A DNA stretch of 64,000 nucleotides from Streptomyces hundungensis (GTDB taxonomy: Bacteria > Actinomycetota > Actinomycetes > Streptomycetales > Streptomycetaceae): assembly GCF_003627815.1 (NCBI RefSeq), contig NZ_CP032698.1:5022001-5086000 (forward strand), read 5' to 3'. This document shows positions 26,027-35,375 of the stretch, piece by piece. A program made the translations under genes and the position numbers. How positions within the stretch are numbered: the stretch's first letter is position 1; every line of letters starts with the position of its first letter. Below the pieces are notes generated by a model that made no database searches, had not been told where the DNA came from, and saw nothing but the letters and a program-made list of their open reading frames with translations.

Positions 26027-26156
26027 TGGGGGCTTCTCCTCGGTAAGAGGCACGCGGCGTCGAACAAGCGTGTAGCTTGCCGGGGCAAGAGGGCCGGGGA
26101 GCGGGGGGGCCCGAGCGGGCTGCCGTCGGCTCGAAGAGCCGGGGAGGGCCCGGGGG

Positions 26157-26843
26157 ATGGGGGTTAGCTCGATGGGCGTGCGGCTCATGGTGGTCGACGA
26201 CCACCGGCTGCTCGCCGAGGCACTCGCCTCGGCGCTGAAACTGCGGGGCCACCGGGTGCTCGCCGCGGCGGCGCCGGTCGCGGGCGCGGCAGAGCTGGTG
26301 GTGAGCCGGGCGCCCGAGGTGTGTCTGCTCGGCACGGCGTCGCCCGCCGAACCGGGGGTGTTCGACCCGATCGTACGGATCAAACGGGAGCGGCCGCAGG
26401 TCGCCGTGGTGGTGCTCGGCCCGGTGCCGAGCCCGCGCGGGATCGCGGCGGCGTTCGCGTCCGGGGCGTCCGGGTATGTGCGCCACGACGAGCGCATCGA
26501 GGGCGTCGAGCGGGCGATGGTGAAGGCCAGGGCGGGGGAGGCGGCGGTCGCGCCGGGGCTCCTTCAGGGTGCCTTCGCCGAACTGCTCAACCCCGCGGCC
26601 CAGCCGGACGACGAGGGGCAGCGGTTGTTGCGGCTGCTTACGCCGCGGGAGGTGGAGGTGCTGGTTCGGGTCGCGGACGGGGAGGATACGCGGCTCATCG
26701 CGGCCGGTATGGGCATAGCGCCGTCCACGGCCCGCACCCATGTCCAGCGGGTGCTGATGAAACTCGGGGTGGGGTCCCGGCTGGAGGCCGCCGCGCTGGC
26801 CGCCCGAACCGGCCTCCTGGACCGAGCGACCCCGCCCCGCTAG
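26157..26843 (+). CDS. Atypical LuxR-family response regulator
   Basis: A 228-residue protein. The N-terminal receiver-like domain starts VRLMVVDDHRLLAEALASAL, so the acidic pair is present. At the usual phosphorylation site the sequence is EVCLLGTASPAEPG, with no Asp, so normal phosphorylation is unlikely. The C-terminal LuxR helix-turn-helix is complete: LLRLLTPREVEVLVRVADGE, then GIAPSTARTHVQRVLMKLGV. No histidine kinase is adjacent. It resembles the second LuxR-type regulator in the window (34021). An in-frame ATG at 26172 is an alternative start. Confidence 0.82.
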   Translation: MGVSSMGVRLMVVDDHRLLAEALASALKLRGHRVLAAAAPVAGAAELVVSRAPEVCLLGTASPAEPGVFDPIVRIKRERPQVAVVVLGPVPSPRGIAAAFASGASGYVRHDERIEGVERAMVKARAGEAAVAPGLLQGAFAELLNPAAQPDDEGQRLLRLLTPREVEVLVRVADGEDTRLIAAGMGIAPSTARTHVQRVLMKLGVGSRLEAAALAARTGLLDRATPPR

Positions 26844-27363
26844 GGGCCCCCGGGGCGTTTGCCCACCCGCCCGCCCGTGCAGCGGGTTGGTCGGTCCCGC
26901 CCCCCTGGGGCTCCGCCCCAGACCCCAAGCTCTTTTTGCCCACCCACCCGCCCGTGCAGCGGGTTGGTCGGTTCCGGGCCCCTGGGGCTCCGCCCCAGAC
27001 CCCAAGCCCCTTTGCCCACCCACCCGCCCGTGACGGGGGTGGACAGCCCCGGGCCCCTGGGGCTCTGCCCCAGACCCCGTTCGCGCCTTAAGGGCGCTCG
27101 TCCTCAATCGCCGGACGGGCTGAGGTGCTGGCCAGCACCGAGTAGTTAGGGGCGCGGGGAACTGCGCGACCAGCCACGCACGGCCCGCAGTCGAAAACGG
27201 GTTTCCAGGGGCGCGGGGAACTGCGCGACCTGACCCGTCCGGGTCCGCACCGGTCCTGCCAGGGGCGCGGGGAACTGCGCGAGGTGCGGGCACGGTCCGC
27301 ACACGAACGGGGGGTTGGGGGCGCGGGGAACTGCGCAAAAGCGGGTCGCGCTGGCGCGGGGGG
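26844..27363. repeat. Dispersed intergenic repeat cluster 3
   Basis: Lies between convergent genes. The left part has three copies of a 70-80-base unit (CCCACCCGCCCGTG, then CCCCTGGGGCTCCGCCCCAG). One module B copy in minus orientation (about 27085-27122) and four GGGGCGCGGGGAACTGCGCG modules follow. No gene is seen. Confidence 0.85.
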
Positions 27364-27642
27364 CTAAGGCGCCTCCGGCGCATCCGGCGGAGCCAGGGGG
27401 CGGAGTTTTAGCCAGGTCAGGAAGACGAGGCCCAGGACCAGCATCCCCACCCCCGTCCAGAGGTTGATGTTCACCCCCTGCGCCTTCTTCAGATCCGCGT
27501 CGGAGACGAACACCCCCGCCCCGCCGACAATCACCCCGTACAGGGTGAAGAGCCCACCAATGATCCGGCGGATATCGAAGAGCCGCGCCGCCGACGCGGA
27601 CTTGCGCTCCAACTCGGAGACTTCACGGTGCAGTTCGGACAT
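27364..27642 (-). CDS. Small two-helix membrane protein
   Basis: A 92-residue protein. It begins with a charged helix (MSELHREVSELERKSASAAR), then two membrane segments (IIGGLFTLYGVIVGGAGVFV and WTGVGMLVLGLVFLTWL) joined by a short loop with DADLKKAQG. The C-terminus is Pro-rich. Length and topology suit an accessory subunit. It follows the sodium/solute symporter gene in the same direction, 170 bases away across a tandem-repeat spacer, as small membrane proteins often do beside symporters. I do not know the family's function. Confidence 0.75.
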   Translation of the reverse strand: MSELHREVSELERKSASAARLFDIRRIIGGLFTLYGVIVGGAGVFVSDADLKKAQGVNINLWTGVGMLVLGLVFLTWLKLRPLAPPDAPEAP

Positions 27643-27656
27643 GTCAGGACCTCGGG

Positions 27657-27830
27657 ATCGAAACGGGCATCGGAGCAGGCATCGGAGCAGGCATCGGAGC
27701 AGGCATCGGAGCGGGGGTCGGAACGGCCATCGAAACGGGCATCGAAACGGGCATCAGGGCGAGCCCTGGGACCGGCGTCAGGGCGGGCCCTGGGGCCGGC
27801 GTCAGGGCGGGCATCAGAACGAGTAGGGGA
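27657..27830. repeat. Minisatellite-like tandem repeats
   Basis: The 12-base unit GGCATCGGAGCA repeats about four times from about 27667. Two units of CATCGAAACGGG and two units of about 24 bases (GGCGTCAGGGCGGGCCCTGG) follow. It fills the gap between the symporter and the small membrane protein. The complementary strand has no SD or family match. Confidence 0.75.
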
Positions 27831-29484
27831 CGTAGCACAGCGCGGCCAGCGCGATCGCGCCCCAGCCGAGCAGGGCAGGGCTCCGGTACCAGGCGCTGTC
27901 GCCCTCGGCCGGCGGCTCCTCGACGCCGGGCGACTTCGTGCCGTAGACCAGACCCGCCAGCTCCGCCGCCGGCTTGGGCGCCGTGAAGAGGGTGACGGCC
28001 ACCATGACCACCGCGCCCGCCACGAATCCGACGATCGCGGAGACGAAGTTGGCGCCCTGGTCGGTGGGGATCGAGACGACGCCCTGCTTGTAGATCCAGA
28101 AGTAGTTGACCATCGCGGCCGTGGTCCCCGCGAACAGGCCCCACACCCCGGACTTCACCGAGGCCCGCTTCCAGAACATGCCGATCACGAACACCACGAA
28201 CATGGGGACGTTGAAGAAGGAGAACAGGGTCTGGAGGTAACCCATGATGTTGGAGAAGGAGGAGGCGATGAAGGCCGTACCGATCGAGGCGAGTACACCG
28301 ATCGCGGTGATCAGGCGCCCGAACCGCAGGTAGTAGGCGTCCGGCCGGTCCTTCTTCACGTACTTGGCCCAGATGTCGTACGTGAAGACGGTGTTGAAGG
28401 ACGACACGTTGGCCGCCATGCCCGCCATGAACGCGGCGAGGAGTCCGGTCACCGCGATGCCGAGCACACCGTTGGGCAGCAGGTCCTGCATCAGGAGCGG
28501 GATCGCGTCGTTGTAGGTCAGGTCCGAGCCCGCGGTGCCGATCTTGGGGACCAGGACCGCCGCGACCAGGCCCGGGATCATCACCAGGAACACGATGAAC
28601 ATCTTCGGGAACGCGGCGATGAGCGGGGTCCGCCGGGCCGCGCTGAGGTTCTTGGCGGACAGCGCGCGCTGCACCTCGGCGAAGTTGGTCGTCCAGTAGC
28701 CGAAGGACAGCACGAAGCCGAGTCCGAGGACGATGGTCAGCCAGTTCGCGCCCAGCGGGTTGGCCTGGCCGATGCCGGTGCCGCCCCACGCGGAGAGGAA
28801 GTTGTCACCGTGGGCGGCCTTCAGGGAGCCGGTCAGGCCGTCCCAGCCGCCGACCCGCTTGAGGCCGAGGATGGTCAGGGGTATGAGCGCGGCCAGGATC
28901 ACGAAGAACTGGAGCACCTCGTTGTAGATCGCCGAGGAGAGTCCGCCGATCGTGATGTAGGCGAGCACGAAAAGACCGGCGACCACGATCGCCACCCACT
29001 GCGGCCAGCCGAGCAGCGCCTCCACGACGATCGACAGGGCGTAGAGGTTGACGCCCGCGATCAGCACCGCGGCGAACGCGAACAGGGCCGAGGCGAGCAG
29101 GTGCGCGGACTTGTCGAAGCGCTGGAGCAGGAACTCGGGGACGGAGCGGACCTTCGAGCCGTAGTAGAAGGGCATCATCACGAGCCCCAGGAACACCATC
29201 GCGGGGATCGCGCCGATCCAGTACCAGTGCACCACCGCGACGCCGTACTGGGCGCTCGTCGCGGACATGCCCAGGATCTCGGTGGCGCCGAGGTTGGCCG
29301 CGACGAAGGCGAGCCCGGTCACCCAGGCCGGCAGGGAGCGGCCCGACAGGAAGAAGTCGAGGCTGGTCTTCACGCTGGCGCGGGCGGCGAAGCCGATGCC
29401 CAGGACGACGATGAAGTAGATCGCCAGGATGGTGTAGTCGAGCCCGTTGGTGGGGAGCCGGAGCCCCGCGGCCAGATATTGCAT
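27814..29484 (-). CDS. Sodium:solute symporter, probably for galactose or another sugar
   Basis: A 556-residue SSS-family transporter with about 14 membrane segments. The family string TSLDFFLSGRSLPAWVTGLA near residue 40 and YITIGGLSSAIYNEVLQFFV near residue 170 are clear (the latter is the G-x-x-A/S-A/V-x-x-D/N-x-x-Q signature), as are GFVLSFGYWTTNFAEVQRAL and AANVSSFNTVFTYDIWAKY. These match the vertebrate-SGLT/vSGLT branch that co-transports Na+ with sugars. It lies divergent from galTEK, so galactose is the likely substrate (inference from context). The start codon precedes QYLAAGLRLPTNGLDY. Confidence 0.88.
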   Translation of the reverse strand: MQYLAAGLRLPTNGLDYTILAIYFIVVLGIGFAARASVKTSLDFFLSGRSLPAWVTGLAFVAANLGATEILGMSATSAQYGVAVVHWYWIGAIPAMVFLGLVMMPFYYGSKVRSVPEFLLQRFDKSAHLLASALFAFAAVLIAGVNLYALSIVVEALLGWPQWVAIVVAGLFVLAYITIGGLSSAIYNEVLQFFVILAALIPLTILGLKRVGGWDGLTGSLKAAHGDNFLSAWGGTGIGQANPLGANWLTIVLGLGFVLSFGYWTTNFAEVQRALSAKNLSAARRTPLIAAFPKMFIVFLVMIPGLVAAVLVPKIGTAGSDLTYNDAIPLLMQDLLPNGVLGIAVTGLLAAFMAGMAANVSSFNTVFTYDIWAKYVKKDRPDAYYLRFGRLITAIGVLASIGTAFIASSFSNIMGYLQTLFSFFNVPMFVVFVIGMFWKRASVKSGVWGLFAGTTAAMVNYFWIYKQGVVSIPTDQGANFVSAIVGFVAGAVVMVAVTLFTAPKPAAELAGLVYGTKSPGVEEPPAEGDSAWYRSPALLGWGAIALAALCYVPYSF

Positions 29485-29703
29485 GCGTACCCGCTTCGTC
29501 GCGCTTACTGATCCGAACGGGAACCTACGCCTCCGTCGTCAGAAACTGAACAGTTTTGATGCGATTGTTTGTTGGATTGTGATCGAGTGAAGGTTGGACT
29601 GGCCGCACTTCGGACTCGTAGGCAAACGCTTGCGTGGCTGTTGACGATCGCTGTTGGCTTGTGGTTTGTTGTGTGCGGTTCTGTTGGATGGTGGAGGTTG
29701 CAG
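29485..29703. promoter_or_regulatory. Divergent promoter region between the symporter and galT
   Basis: This space is more AT-rich than its surroundings. AAACT (29543-29547) and AGTTT (29552-29556) form a short inverted repeat, and TGTTTGTTGGATTGTG-like stretches recur. No open frame here has an SD, although the galT frame is open from 29569. It probably holds both promoters and a galactose-responsive operator. Confidence 0.5.
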
Positions 29704-30759
29704 GTGAAGAAGACGTCGACCCGGCTCGCCGACGGCCGTGAGCTGCTCTACTACGACGCGCGGGACGACCTCGTACGGGACGAGAGCGACCGCCGTCCGC
29801 TCGACCCGGTGTCCACCGCGTCCGAACTGCGCCACGACCCCCTGCTCGGCGACACCGTGGTCGTCGCCTCGCACCGCCAGGGCCGCACCTATCTGCCGCC
29901 CGCCGACGCCTGCCCGCTGTGCCCCTCGCGCCCGGACCGCGACAGCGAGATCCCGGCCGCCGACTACGACGTCGTCGTCTTCGAGAACCGCTTCCCCTCG
30001 CTCGCGGGCGACTCCGGCCGCTGCGAGGTCGTCTGCTTCACCCCCGACCACGACGCGTCCTTCGCCGACCTCACCGAGGAACAGGCCGCCCTCGTCCTGG
30101 AGGCCTGGACCGACCGCACCGCCGAACTCGCCGAACTCCCGCAGGTGCAGCAGGTGTTCTGCTTCGAGAACCGGGGCGCCGAGATCGGCGTCACCCTCGG
30201 CCACCCGCACGGCCAGATCTACGGCTACCCCTTCACCACCCCCCGCACCGCCCTCATGCTCCGCTCGCTCGCCGAGCACCGGGCCCGCACCGGCGGCCGC
30301 AACCTCTTCGACGACGTGGTCGAGCGGGAGCTCACCGAACGCACCCGGGTCGTGCTCGAAGGCGAGCACTGGGTGGCGTTCGTGCCGTACGCGGCGCACT
30401 GGCCGTACGAGGTCCATCTGCACCCCAAGCGGCGCGTCCCGGACCTGCGGGCGCTGGACGAGGGCGCGCGCACAGAGTTCCCACAGATCTATCTGGAACT
30501 CTTGAGGCGCTTCGACCGGATCTTCGGACCCGACGAGCCGCCCACCCCCTACATCTCCGCCTGGCACCAGGCGCCGTTCCGGGGCGAAGGAGCCGTCGAC
30601 CGCGCGGAGTTCGGGCTCCATCTCGAGCTTTTCACCATCCGACGCACCTCCGGCAAGCTGAAGTACCTCGCGGGTTCCGAGTCCGGCATGAACGTGTTCA
30701 TCAACGACGTGCCGCCGGAGGCCGCGGCCGAGCGACTGCGAGAGGTGGCCAGCAAGTGA
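29704..30759 (+). CDS. galT: Galactose-1-phosphate uridylyltransferase
   Basis: GalT exchanges UMP between UDP-glucose and galactose-1-phosphate in the Leloir pathway. The 351-residue protein has the zinc-binding CPLC in [27 protein letters not shown], and the catalytic [12 protein letters not shown] (HxH). [24 protein letters not shown] sequence near residue 225 (here [20 protein letters not shown]) and ISAWHQAPF complete the fold. GTG 29704 has GGAGG 7 bases upstream, so I prefer it to upstream in-frame codons. It is the first gene of galTEK and overlaps galE by GTGA. Confidence 0.93.
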   Translation: MKKTSTRLADGRELLYYDARDDLVRDESDRRPLDPVSTASELRHDPLLGDTVVVASHRQGRTYLPPADACPLCPSRPDRDSEIPAADYDVVVFENRFPSLAGDSGRCEVVCFTPDHDASFADLTEEQAALVLEAWTDRTAELAELPQVQQVFCFENRGAEIGVTLGHPHGQIYGYPFTTPRTALMLRSLAEHRARTGGRNLFDDVVERELTERTRVVLEGEHWVAFVPYAAHWPYEVHLHPKRRVPDLRALDEGARTEFPQIYLELLRRFDRIFGPDEPPTPYISAWHQAPFRGEGAVDRAEFGLHLELFTIRRTSGKLKYLAGSESGMNVFINDVPPEAAAERLREVASK

Positions 30760-31724
30760 GCAAGTATCTGGTGACGGGCGGTGCGGGCTACGTCGGCAGC
30801 GTGGTCGCGGCCCGGCTCGTCGAGGCCGGCCACACGGTGACCGTCGTGGACGACCTCTCCACCGGCTTCCGCGAGGCCGTCCCGGCCGGGGCCGCGTTCA
30901 TCGAGGGCCGCGTCCAGGACGCGGCGAAATGGCTGGACGCCACCTATGACGCGGTCCTCCACTTCGCGGCGTACTCCCAGGTCGGCGAGTCGGTCACGGT
31001 CCCGGAGAAGTACTGGGCGAACAACGTCGGCGGCACCATGGCGCTGCTCGCCGCGATGCGGGACGCGGGGGTGGGCCGGCTGGTCTTCTCCTCCACGGCG
31101 GCCACCTACGGCGAACCCGTCTCGACCCCGGTCACCGAGACCGACCCCACGGCCCCGACCAGCCCCTACGGCGCCTCCAAGCTGGCCGTGGACCACATGA
31201 TCGCGGGGGAGTGCGCGGCGCACGGCCTCGCCGCGGTGTCCCTGCGCTACTTCAACGTGGCCGGCGCCCACGGCAGCTGCGGCGAACGCCACGACCCCGA
31301 ATCCCACCTCATCCCCCTCGTCCTCCAAGTCGCCCTCGGCAAACGGGACTTCATCTCCGTCTACGGCGACGACTACCCCACCCCCGACGGCACCTGTGTC
31401 CGGGACTACATCCATGTCGCGGACCTCGCCGAGGCGCACCTGCTGGCGCTCACGGCCGCCACGGCGGGCGAACACCTCGTGTGCAACCTCGGCAACGGCA
31501 ACGGGTTCTCGGTCCGTGAGGTCATCGAGACCGTCCGCAAGGTGACCGGCCACGAGATCCCCGAGGTCGTCACGGGCCGCCGCGCCGGGGACCCGGCGAT
31601 CCTGGTCGCCTCCGCCGCACGCGCCCACGAACGCCTGGGCTGGCGGCCCGCGCGCGCCGACCTCGCCGACATCGTCGCGGACGCCTGGGCGTTCGCACGG
31701 CGGACGGAGCGAGCCGGTGAGTGA
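30756..31724 (+). CDS. galE: UDP-glucose 4-epimerase
   Basis: GalE interconverts UDP-galactose and UDP-glucose with tightly bound NAD. The 322-residue protein has the NAD fold [10 protein letters not shown] at the N-terminus, [26 protein letters not shown], the catalytic Ser/Tyr/Lys in [11 protein letters not shown] and [11 protein letters not shown], and [16 protein letters not shown]-type sugar-binding loops are replaced by [19 protein letters not shown], typical of GalE. The GTG start overlaps galT by 4 bases, and the end overlaps galK by 8 bases, so the three are coupled. Confidence 0.95.
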   Translation: MSKYLVTGGAGYVGSVVAARLVEAGHTVTVVDDLSTGFREAVPAGAAFIEGRVQDAAKWLDATYDAVLHFAAYSQVGESVTVPEKYWANNVGGTMALLAAMRDAGVGRLVFSSTAATYGEPVSTPVTETDPTAPTSPYGASKLAVDHMIAGECAAHGLAAVSLRYFNVAGAHGSCGERHDPESHLIPLVLQVALGKRDFISVYGDDYPTPDGTCVRDYIHVADLAEAHLLALTAATAGEHLVCNLGNGNGFSVREVIETVRKVTGHEIPEVVTGRRAGDPAILVASAARAHERLGWRPARADLADIVADAWAFARRTERAGE

Positions 31725-32862
31725 AGTGGCCTCGACTTTCCGGGAGTTGTACGGGTACGAGCCGGACGGGGTGTGGGCCGCGCCCGGCCGGGTCAACCTC
31801 ATCGGCGAGTACACCGACTTCAACGAGGGCTTCGTCATGCCGCTCGCCCTGCCGCACACGGCGGTGGCGGCGGTGTCCCGACGCGTCGACGGCGTCCTCA
31901 GGATCCACTCGGCCGACGTCGCGGGCCCCGTGGTGGAGCTGCGCACCGACGAGCTGACGCCGCGGTCCGGCGGGGGCTGGGCGGCCTACCCGGCGGGCGT
32001 GGTGTGGGCCCTGCGGGAGGCGGGCCACCCGGTGACGGGCGCCGACATCCACCTCGCCTCGACGGTGCCGACGGGCGCGGGCCTCTCCTCCTCGGCGGCC
32101 CTGGAAGTGGTGACCGCGCTCGCCCTGCGCGACCTGTACGAACTCCCGCTCACGCGTGCGGAGTTGGCGTCCCTGGCCCAGCGCGCCGAGAACGCGTTCG
32201 TCGGGGTGCCGTGCGGGATCATGGACCAGACGGCGTCGGCGTGCTGCACCGAGGGCCACGTCCTGCACCTGGACGCGCGTGACCTGACCCAACGTCAGAT
32301 CCCTTTCGACCTGCCCGCGCACGGGCTGCGGCTCCTGGTCGTCGACACCCGCGTGCAGCACGCGCTGGGGGACGGCGCGTACGCCGAGCGGCGCGCCGGT
32401 TGTGAACGGGGTGCGCGGGAGCTGGGTGTACGTACCCTGCGCGAACTCCCCGCCGCACGACTCCCCGAGGCGCTGAACGAGCTCTCCGACGCGACCGTAC
32501 GGGGCTATGTGCGGCACGTGGTGAGCGACAACGCACGCGTGACGCGGGTGACGGAGCTGCTGGCGGCGGGCGAGGTCCGGGCGGTCGGACCCGTCCTGAC
32601 CGAGGGCCACGCCTCGCTCCGCGACGACCTGCGGGTGTCCTGCGCGGAGCTCGACCTCGTGGTCGATACGGCGGTGGGAGCGGGGGCGCTTGGGGCGCGG
32701 ATGACGGGTGGGGGGTTTGGGGGGTCGGCGATCGTGCTGGTGGAGGAGTCCGCGCGGGGGGTCGTCTCGAAGGCCCTGGACTCGGCCTTCGCATCGGCGT
32801 CGCTGGCGCCCCCCAGACTCTTCGAAGCAACCCCCTCAACAGGCGCCCACCGCCTCTCCTGA
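31717..32862 (+). CDS. galK: Galactokinase
   Basis: GalK phosphorylates galactose at C1 with ATP. The 381-residue GHMP kinase shows [20 protein letters not shown] (galactokinase signature), the ATP loop [20 protein letters not shown], the catalytic region [16 protein letters not shown] (with Asp), and [16 protein letters not shown] near the C-terminus. Length is usual for actinobacteria. The GTG start lies 8 bases inside the end of galE. It closes the operon; a repeat cluster follows. Confidence 0.95.
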   Translation: MSEVASTFRELYGYEPDGVWAAPGRVNLIGEYTDFNEGFVMPLALPHTAVAAVSRRVDGVLRIHSADVAGPVVELRTDELTPRSGGGWAAYPAGVVWALREAGHPVTGADIHLASTVPTGAGLSSSAALEVVTALALRDLYELPLTRAELASLAQRAENAFVGVPCGIMDQTASACCTEGHVLHLDARDLTQRQIPFDLPAHGLRLLVVDTRVQHALGDGAYAERRAGCERGARELGVRTLRELPAARLPEALNELSDATVRGYVRHVVSDNARVTRVTELLAAGEVRAVGPVLTEGHASLRDDLRVSCAELDLVVDTAVGAGALGARMTGGGFGGSAIVLVEESARGVVSKALDSAFASASLAPPRLFEATPSTGAHRLS

Positions 32863-32879
32863 CCCCCCAACCCCCTCGG

Positions 32880-33310
32880 TTCGCGCGAACCGTGCCCGCG
32901 TCTTGCGCAGTTCCCCGAGCCCCTAACCCCCTTTCGTCCGCGGGCCGCGGGTGGCTGGTCGCGCAGTTCCCCGCGCCCCTAAACCCCCTTGACCCTGCGG
33001 ACCGTGCTCGCTTCTCGCGCAGTTCCCCGCGCCCCTAAAAGCCCCGGTCACGTGCGGGCCGTGGTCGCTTCTCGCGCAGTTCCCCGCGCCCCTTAAATGC
33101 TCGGCGCTGGGCAGCACTTTCAGCCTGTCCGGCGATTGAGGACGAGCGCCCTTAAGGCGCGAACGGGGTCTGGGGCGGAGCCCCAGGGGCCGGAACCGTC
33201 CAACCCCGCTGAATGGGTGGGTGGGTGGGCAAAGGGGCTCGGGGTCTGGGGCGGAGCCCCAGGGGCCGCACCCTTCAACGCGCTGCACGGGTGGGTGGGT
33301 AAGCGCCCCG
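32880..33310. repeat. Dispersed intergenic repeat cluster 4
   Basis: Lies between convergent galK and the GNAT gene: four module C copies, one module B (near 33125), then two GGGGCGGAGCCCCAGG hairpins separated by a TGGGTGGGTGGGC stretch. No gene seen. Confidence 0.85.
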
Positions 33311-33313
33311 GGG

Positions 33314-33757
33314 CTAGGGGAGGCGCTTGGTCAGGGTGTATTCCGTTACGCCCGGGGGGTAGTCCGGGACCACCCCGACCACCTCGTAACCCCGCCCGCG
33401 GTAAAACCCCGGCGCCTGAAAGTCCCACGTCTCGACCCGCGCATACCCACACCCCCGCTCGGAGCGAGCCAACTCCTCGGCCCGGCCAAGGAGTTGCGTA
33501 CCGAGTCCGGCAGACCGTACCCCCGGGTCGATCCACAGGAGGTCGACGTGGAGCCACCCCGCCCAGGTGCGCCCCACCAGGCCCCCCGCCAAAAGCCCCT
33601 CCTCGTTCAACCCCCAGACGTGCAGCGGAACTTCCTTCGACGACGCCGTCCCGCGCAACGCACGCAGCACCTCCGAGCGCTCGGCGTTGCTGTCCCGCAG
33701 CCGTCGCTGGAGCCGCACCTGCCGGCCCTTGTCCACTTCCGTTTCCAAACGAAACAT
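33314..33757 (-). CDS. GNAT-family N-acetyltransferase
   Basis: A protein of about 147 residues with the GNAT fold. Visible elements are GLLAGGLVGRTWAGWLHVDL (beta strands), the acetyl-CoA-binding loop VRSAGLGTQLLGRAEELARS (motif A, R/Q-xx-G-x-G/A) and the C-terminal GYARVETWDFQAPGFYRGRG with YEVVG. Substrate unknown. The start is uncertain: ATG 33757 (MFRLETEVDKGRQ) is preceded by a weak SD (GGGTGGG), and in-frame starts at 33766 and 33775 are possible. Confidence 0.82.
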   Translation of the reverse strand: MFRLETEVDKGRQVRLQRRLRDSNAERSEVLRALRGTASSKEVPLHVWGLNEEGLLAGGLVGRTWAGWLHVDLLWIDPGVRSAGLGTQLLGRAEELARSERGCGYARVETWDFQAPGFYRGRGYEVVGVVPDYPPGVTEYTLTKRLP

Positions 33758-34020
33758 GGAACCCACCCTAAACATGTGCGCACGCCACGTAGCCGGGCGG
33801 TTTCCATCAGTTCTGCAAAGTGCCTTCCGCACACCGCTCGCCGCCCTACGCTGATGCACAGCACCGGTGGGGGCCGGTGTTGATCAGGGGGCGAGACAGT
33901 CGGGTACGTCGCCCGGGGGCGGGGTAGGACTGCGGGCACGGCGGCGGCCGTGCGACCGCGGTGGCCCCGACTCCGGGCGCGTACCCGCACCGCACCGTCC
34001 CCCGACCCTGGGGGTGTCAC

Positions 34021-34788
34021 GTGGTACGTATCCGAGTTCTCGTGGTCGACGACCACCGCATCTTCGCCGAGTCGCTCGCCGCGGCCCTGGCGGCGGAGCC
34101 CGACGTGGACGTCGCCGCGGCCGGCAGCGGCCCCGCGGCGCTGCGCTGTCTGGAGCGGGGCGCGGCGGAGAACCGCCGCTTCGATGTGATGCTGGTCGAC
34201 GCCGACCTCGGCGCATCGGCCGCGGTCCCGGTGGCCCGCGCGGTGCCGGAGGGCGGCGGCGCGGAGGGTCTGGTGGACGGCATCTCCCTGGTGGCGGGCG
34301 TGCGTTCGGGCCAGCCCGCGGTGCGTACCGTCGTGCTGGCCGAGAAGGACGACCCGCGCCGGGCCGCCCTCGCCCTCCAGGCCGGCGCCTGCGGCTGGGT
34401 CGCCAAGGACTGCTCGCTGCAACGGCTGCTCGCCGTCATCCGGGGCGTACTGCGCGAGGAGACGCATCTGCCGCCCGCGCTGCTCACCGGCGTACTGCGG
34501 GAGCTGACGGCCGCGCGCAAGCACCGCACCGAGTCCGAGCGGCTCGTCGAGTCGCTCACCCCGCGCGAACGCGAGGTGTTGCGCTGCATGGTGGCCGGGC
34601 TCGGCCGCAAGGCGGTCGCCGAGCGCCTGTTCCTGTCCCCGCACACGGTGCGTACCCATATGCAGAACGTGCTGGGCAAACTGGGCGTGCACTCCACGCT
34701 CGCCGCCGTCGCACTGGCCCGCCGGGCGGGCGTCGGCCCGGTGGACCTAGCCGGGGATGTTGTCGAACGGGGCGGTCAACTGGCGTAG
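34021..34788 (+). CDS. LuxR-family response regulator
   Basis: A 255-residue regulator. The receiver domain has VRIRVLVVDDHRIFAESLAA and the phosphorylatable Asp in RFDVMLVDADLGAS, with KDD-type conserved Lys near VVLAEKDDPRRAA. The C-terminal LuxR helix-turn-helix is SLTPREREVLRCMVAGLGRK then LSPHTVRTHMQNVLGKLGV. GTG 34021 gives the standard start; frames open upstream are Pro-rich and unlikely. No histidine kinase is next to it. Its last 42 bases overlap the convergent MarR gene. Confidence 0.86.
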   Translation: MVRIRVLVVDDHRIFAESLAAALAAEPDVDVAAAGSGPAALRCLERGAAENRRFDVMLVDADLGASAAVPVARAVPEGGGAEGLVDGISLVAGVRSGQPAVRTVVLAEKDDPRRAALALQAGACGWVAKDCSLQRLLAVIRGVLREETHLPPALLTGVLRELTAARKHRTESERLVESLTPREREVLRCMVAGLGRKAVAERLFLSPHTVRTHMQNVLGKLGVHSTLAAVALARRAGVGPVDLAGDVVERGGQLA

Positions 34789-35244
34789 CAGCGCCGCCAG
34801 TTCGCCCCGCTGGTTGCGGCTGAGCTCGCCGAGGATGGCCCGTTCCTGTTCGAGGAGGCCCGCGAGCGCCTGGTCGGCGCGGTCGCGCCCTTCCGGGGTG
34901 AGCCGCACCAGCACCCCGCGCCGGTCGCTGGGGTCGGGCAGCCGCTCGACCAGGCCCTTCTTGGCGAGCCGGTCGATCCGGTTGGTCATGGTGCCCGAGG
35001 TGACCAGCGTCTGCGTCAACAATTGGCCGGGAGAGAGCTGGTAAGGGGCGCCCGCGCGCCGCAGCGAGGTCAGCACGTCGAACTCCCAGGGCTCCAGGCT
35101 GTGCTCCGCGAACGCGAGCCTGCGGGCCCGGTCGAGGTGGCGGGCCAGCCTGCTGACCCGGCTGAGCACCTCGAGTGGTTCCACGTCGAGGTCCGGGCGC
35201 TCTCGGCGCCATGCTGCGACCAGTCGGTCGACCTCGTCCTCCAT
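34747..35244 (-). CDS. MarR-family regulator
   Basis: A 165-residue winged-helix protein. LARHLDRARRLAFAEHSLEP, the recognition region PGQLLTQTLVTSGTMTNRID and the wing LVERLPDPSDRRGVLVRLTP are typical MarR. ATG 35244 (MEDEVDRLVAAWRRE) is chosen because it gives the usual length. It is divergent from the methyltransferase gene, with a palindromic site in between, so it probably regulates itself and that gene. Its 3' end overlaps the convergent LuxR gene by 42 bases, so both coding ends are constrained. Confidence 0.88.
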   Translation of the reverse strand: MEDEVDRLVAAWRRERPDLDVEPLEVLSRVSRLARHLDRARRLAFAEHSLEPWEFDVLTSLRRAGAPYQLSPGQLLTQTLVTSGTMTNRIDRLAKKGLVERLPDPSDRRGVLVRLTPEGRDRADQALAGLLEQERAILGELSRNQRGELAALLRQLTAPFDNIPG

Positions 35245-35266
35245 GACGATCAGTGTAAAGGGTCCC

Positions 35267-35293
35267 TCGACGTGAAGTCTCTTGACGTCAAGA
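35267..35293. promoter_or_regulatory. MarR-type operator candidate
   Basis: TCTTGACGTCAAGA (35280-35293) is a perfect 14-base palindrome. A half-similar GACGTGAAG lies just upstream (about 35269-35277), giving two GACGT-AAG elements 15 bases apart. AT-rich ATATATAT follows, a likely -10 region. Located between the MarR gene and the methyltransferase gene. Confidence 0.65.
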
Positions 35294-35375
35294 TATATAT
35301 CGAGCCACCATTGGGCAGGGAGGGGCCGGGACCCTGTTCCGCTTCGCCCAGCCGTACCTGCAAGGGGGCTCGAAC

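Noticed and set aside
29569..29703. N-terminal extension of GalT
   Set aside because: The frame is open, but the translated segment is hydrophobic and lacks GalT homology; GGAGG before GTG 29704 sets the start.
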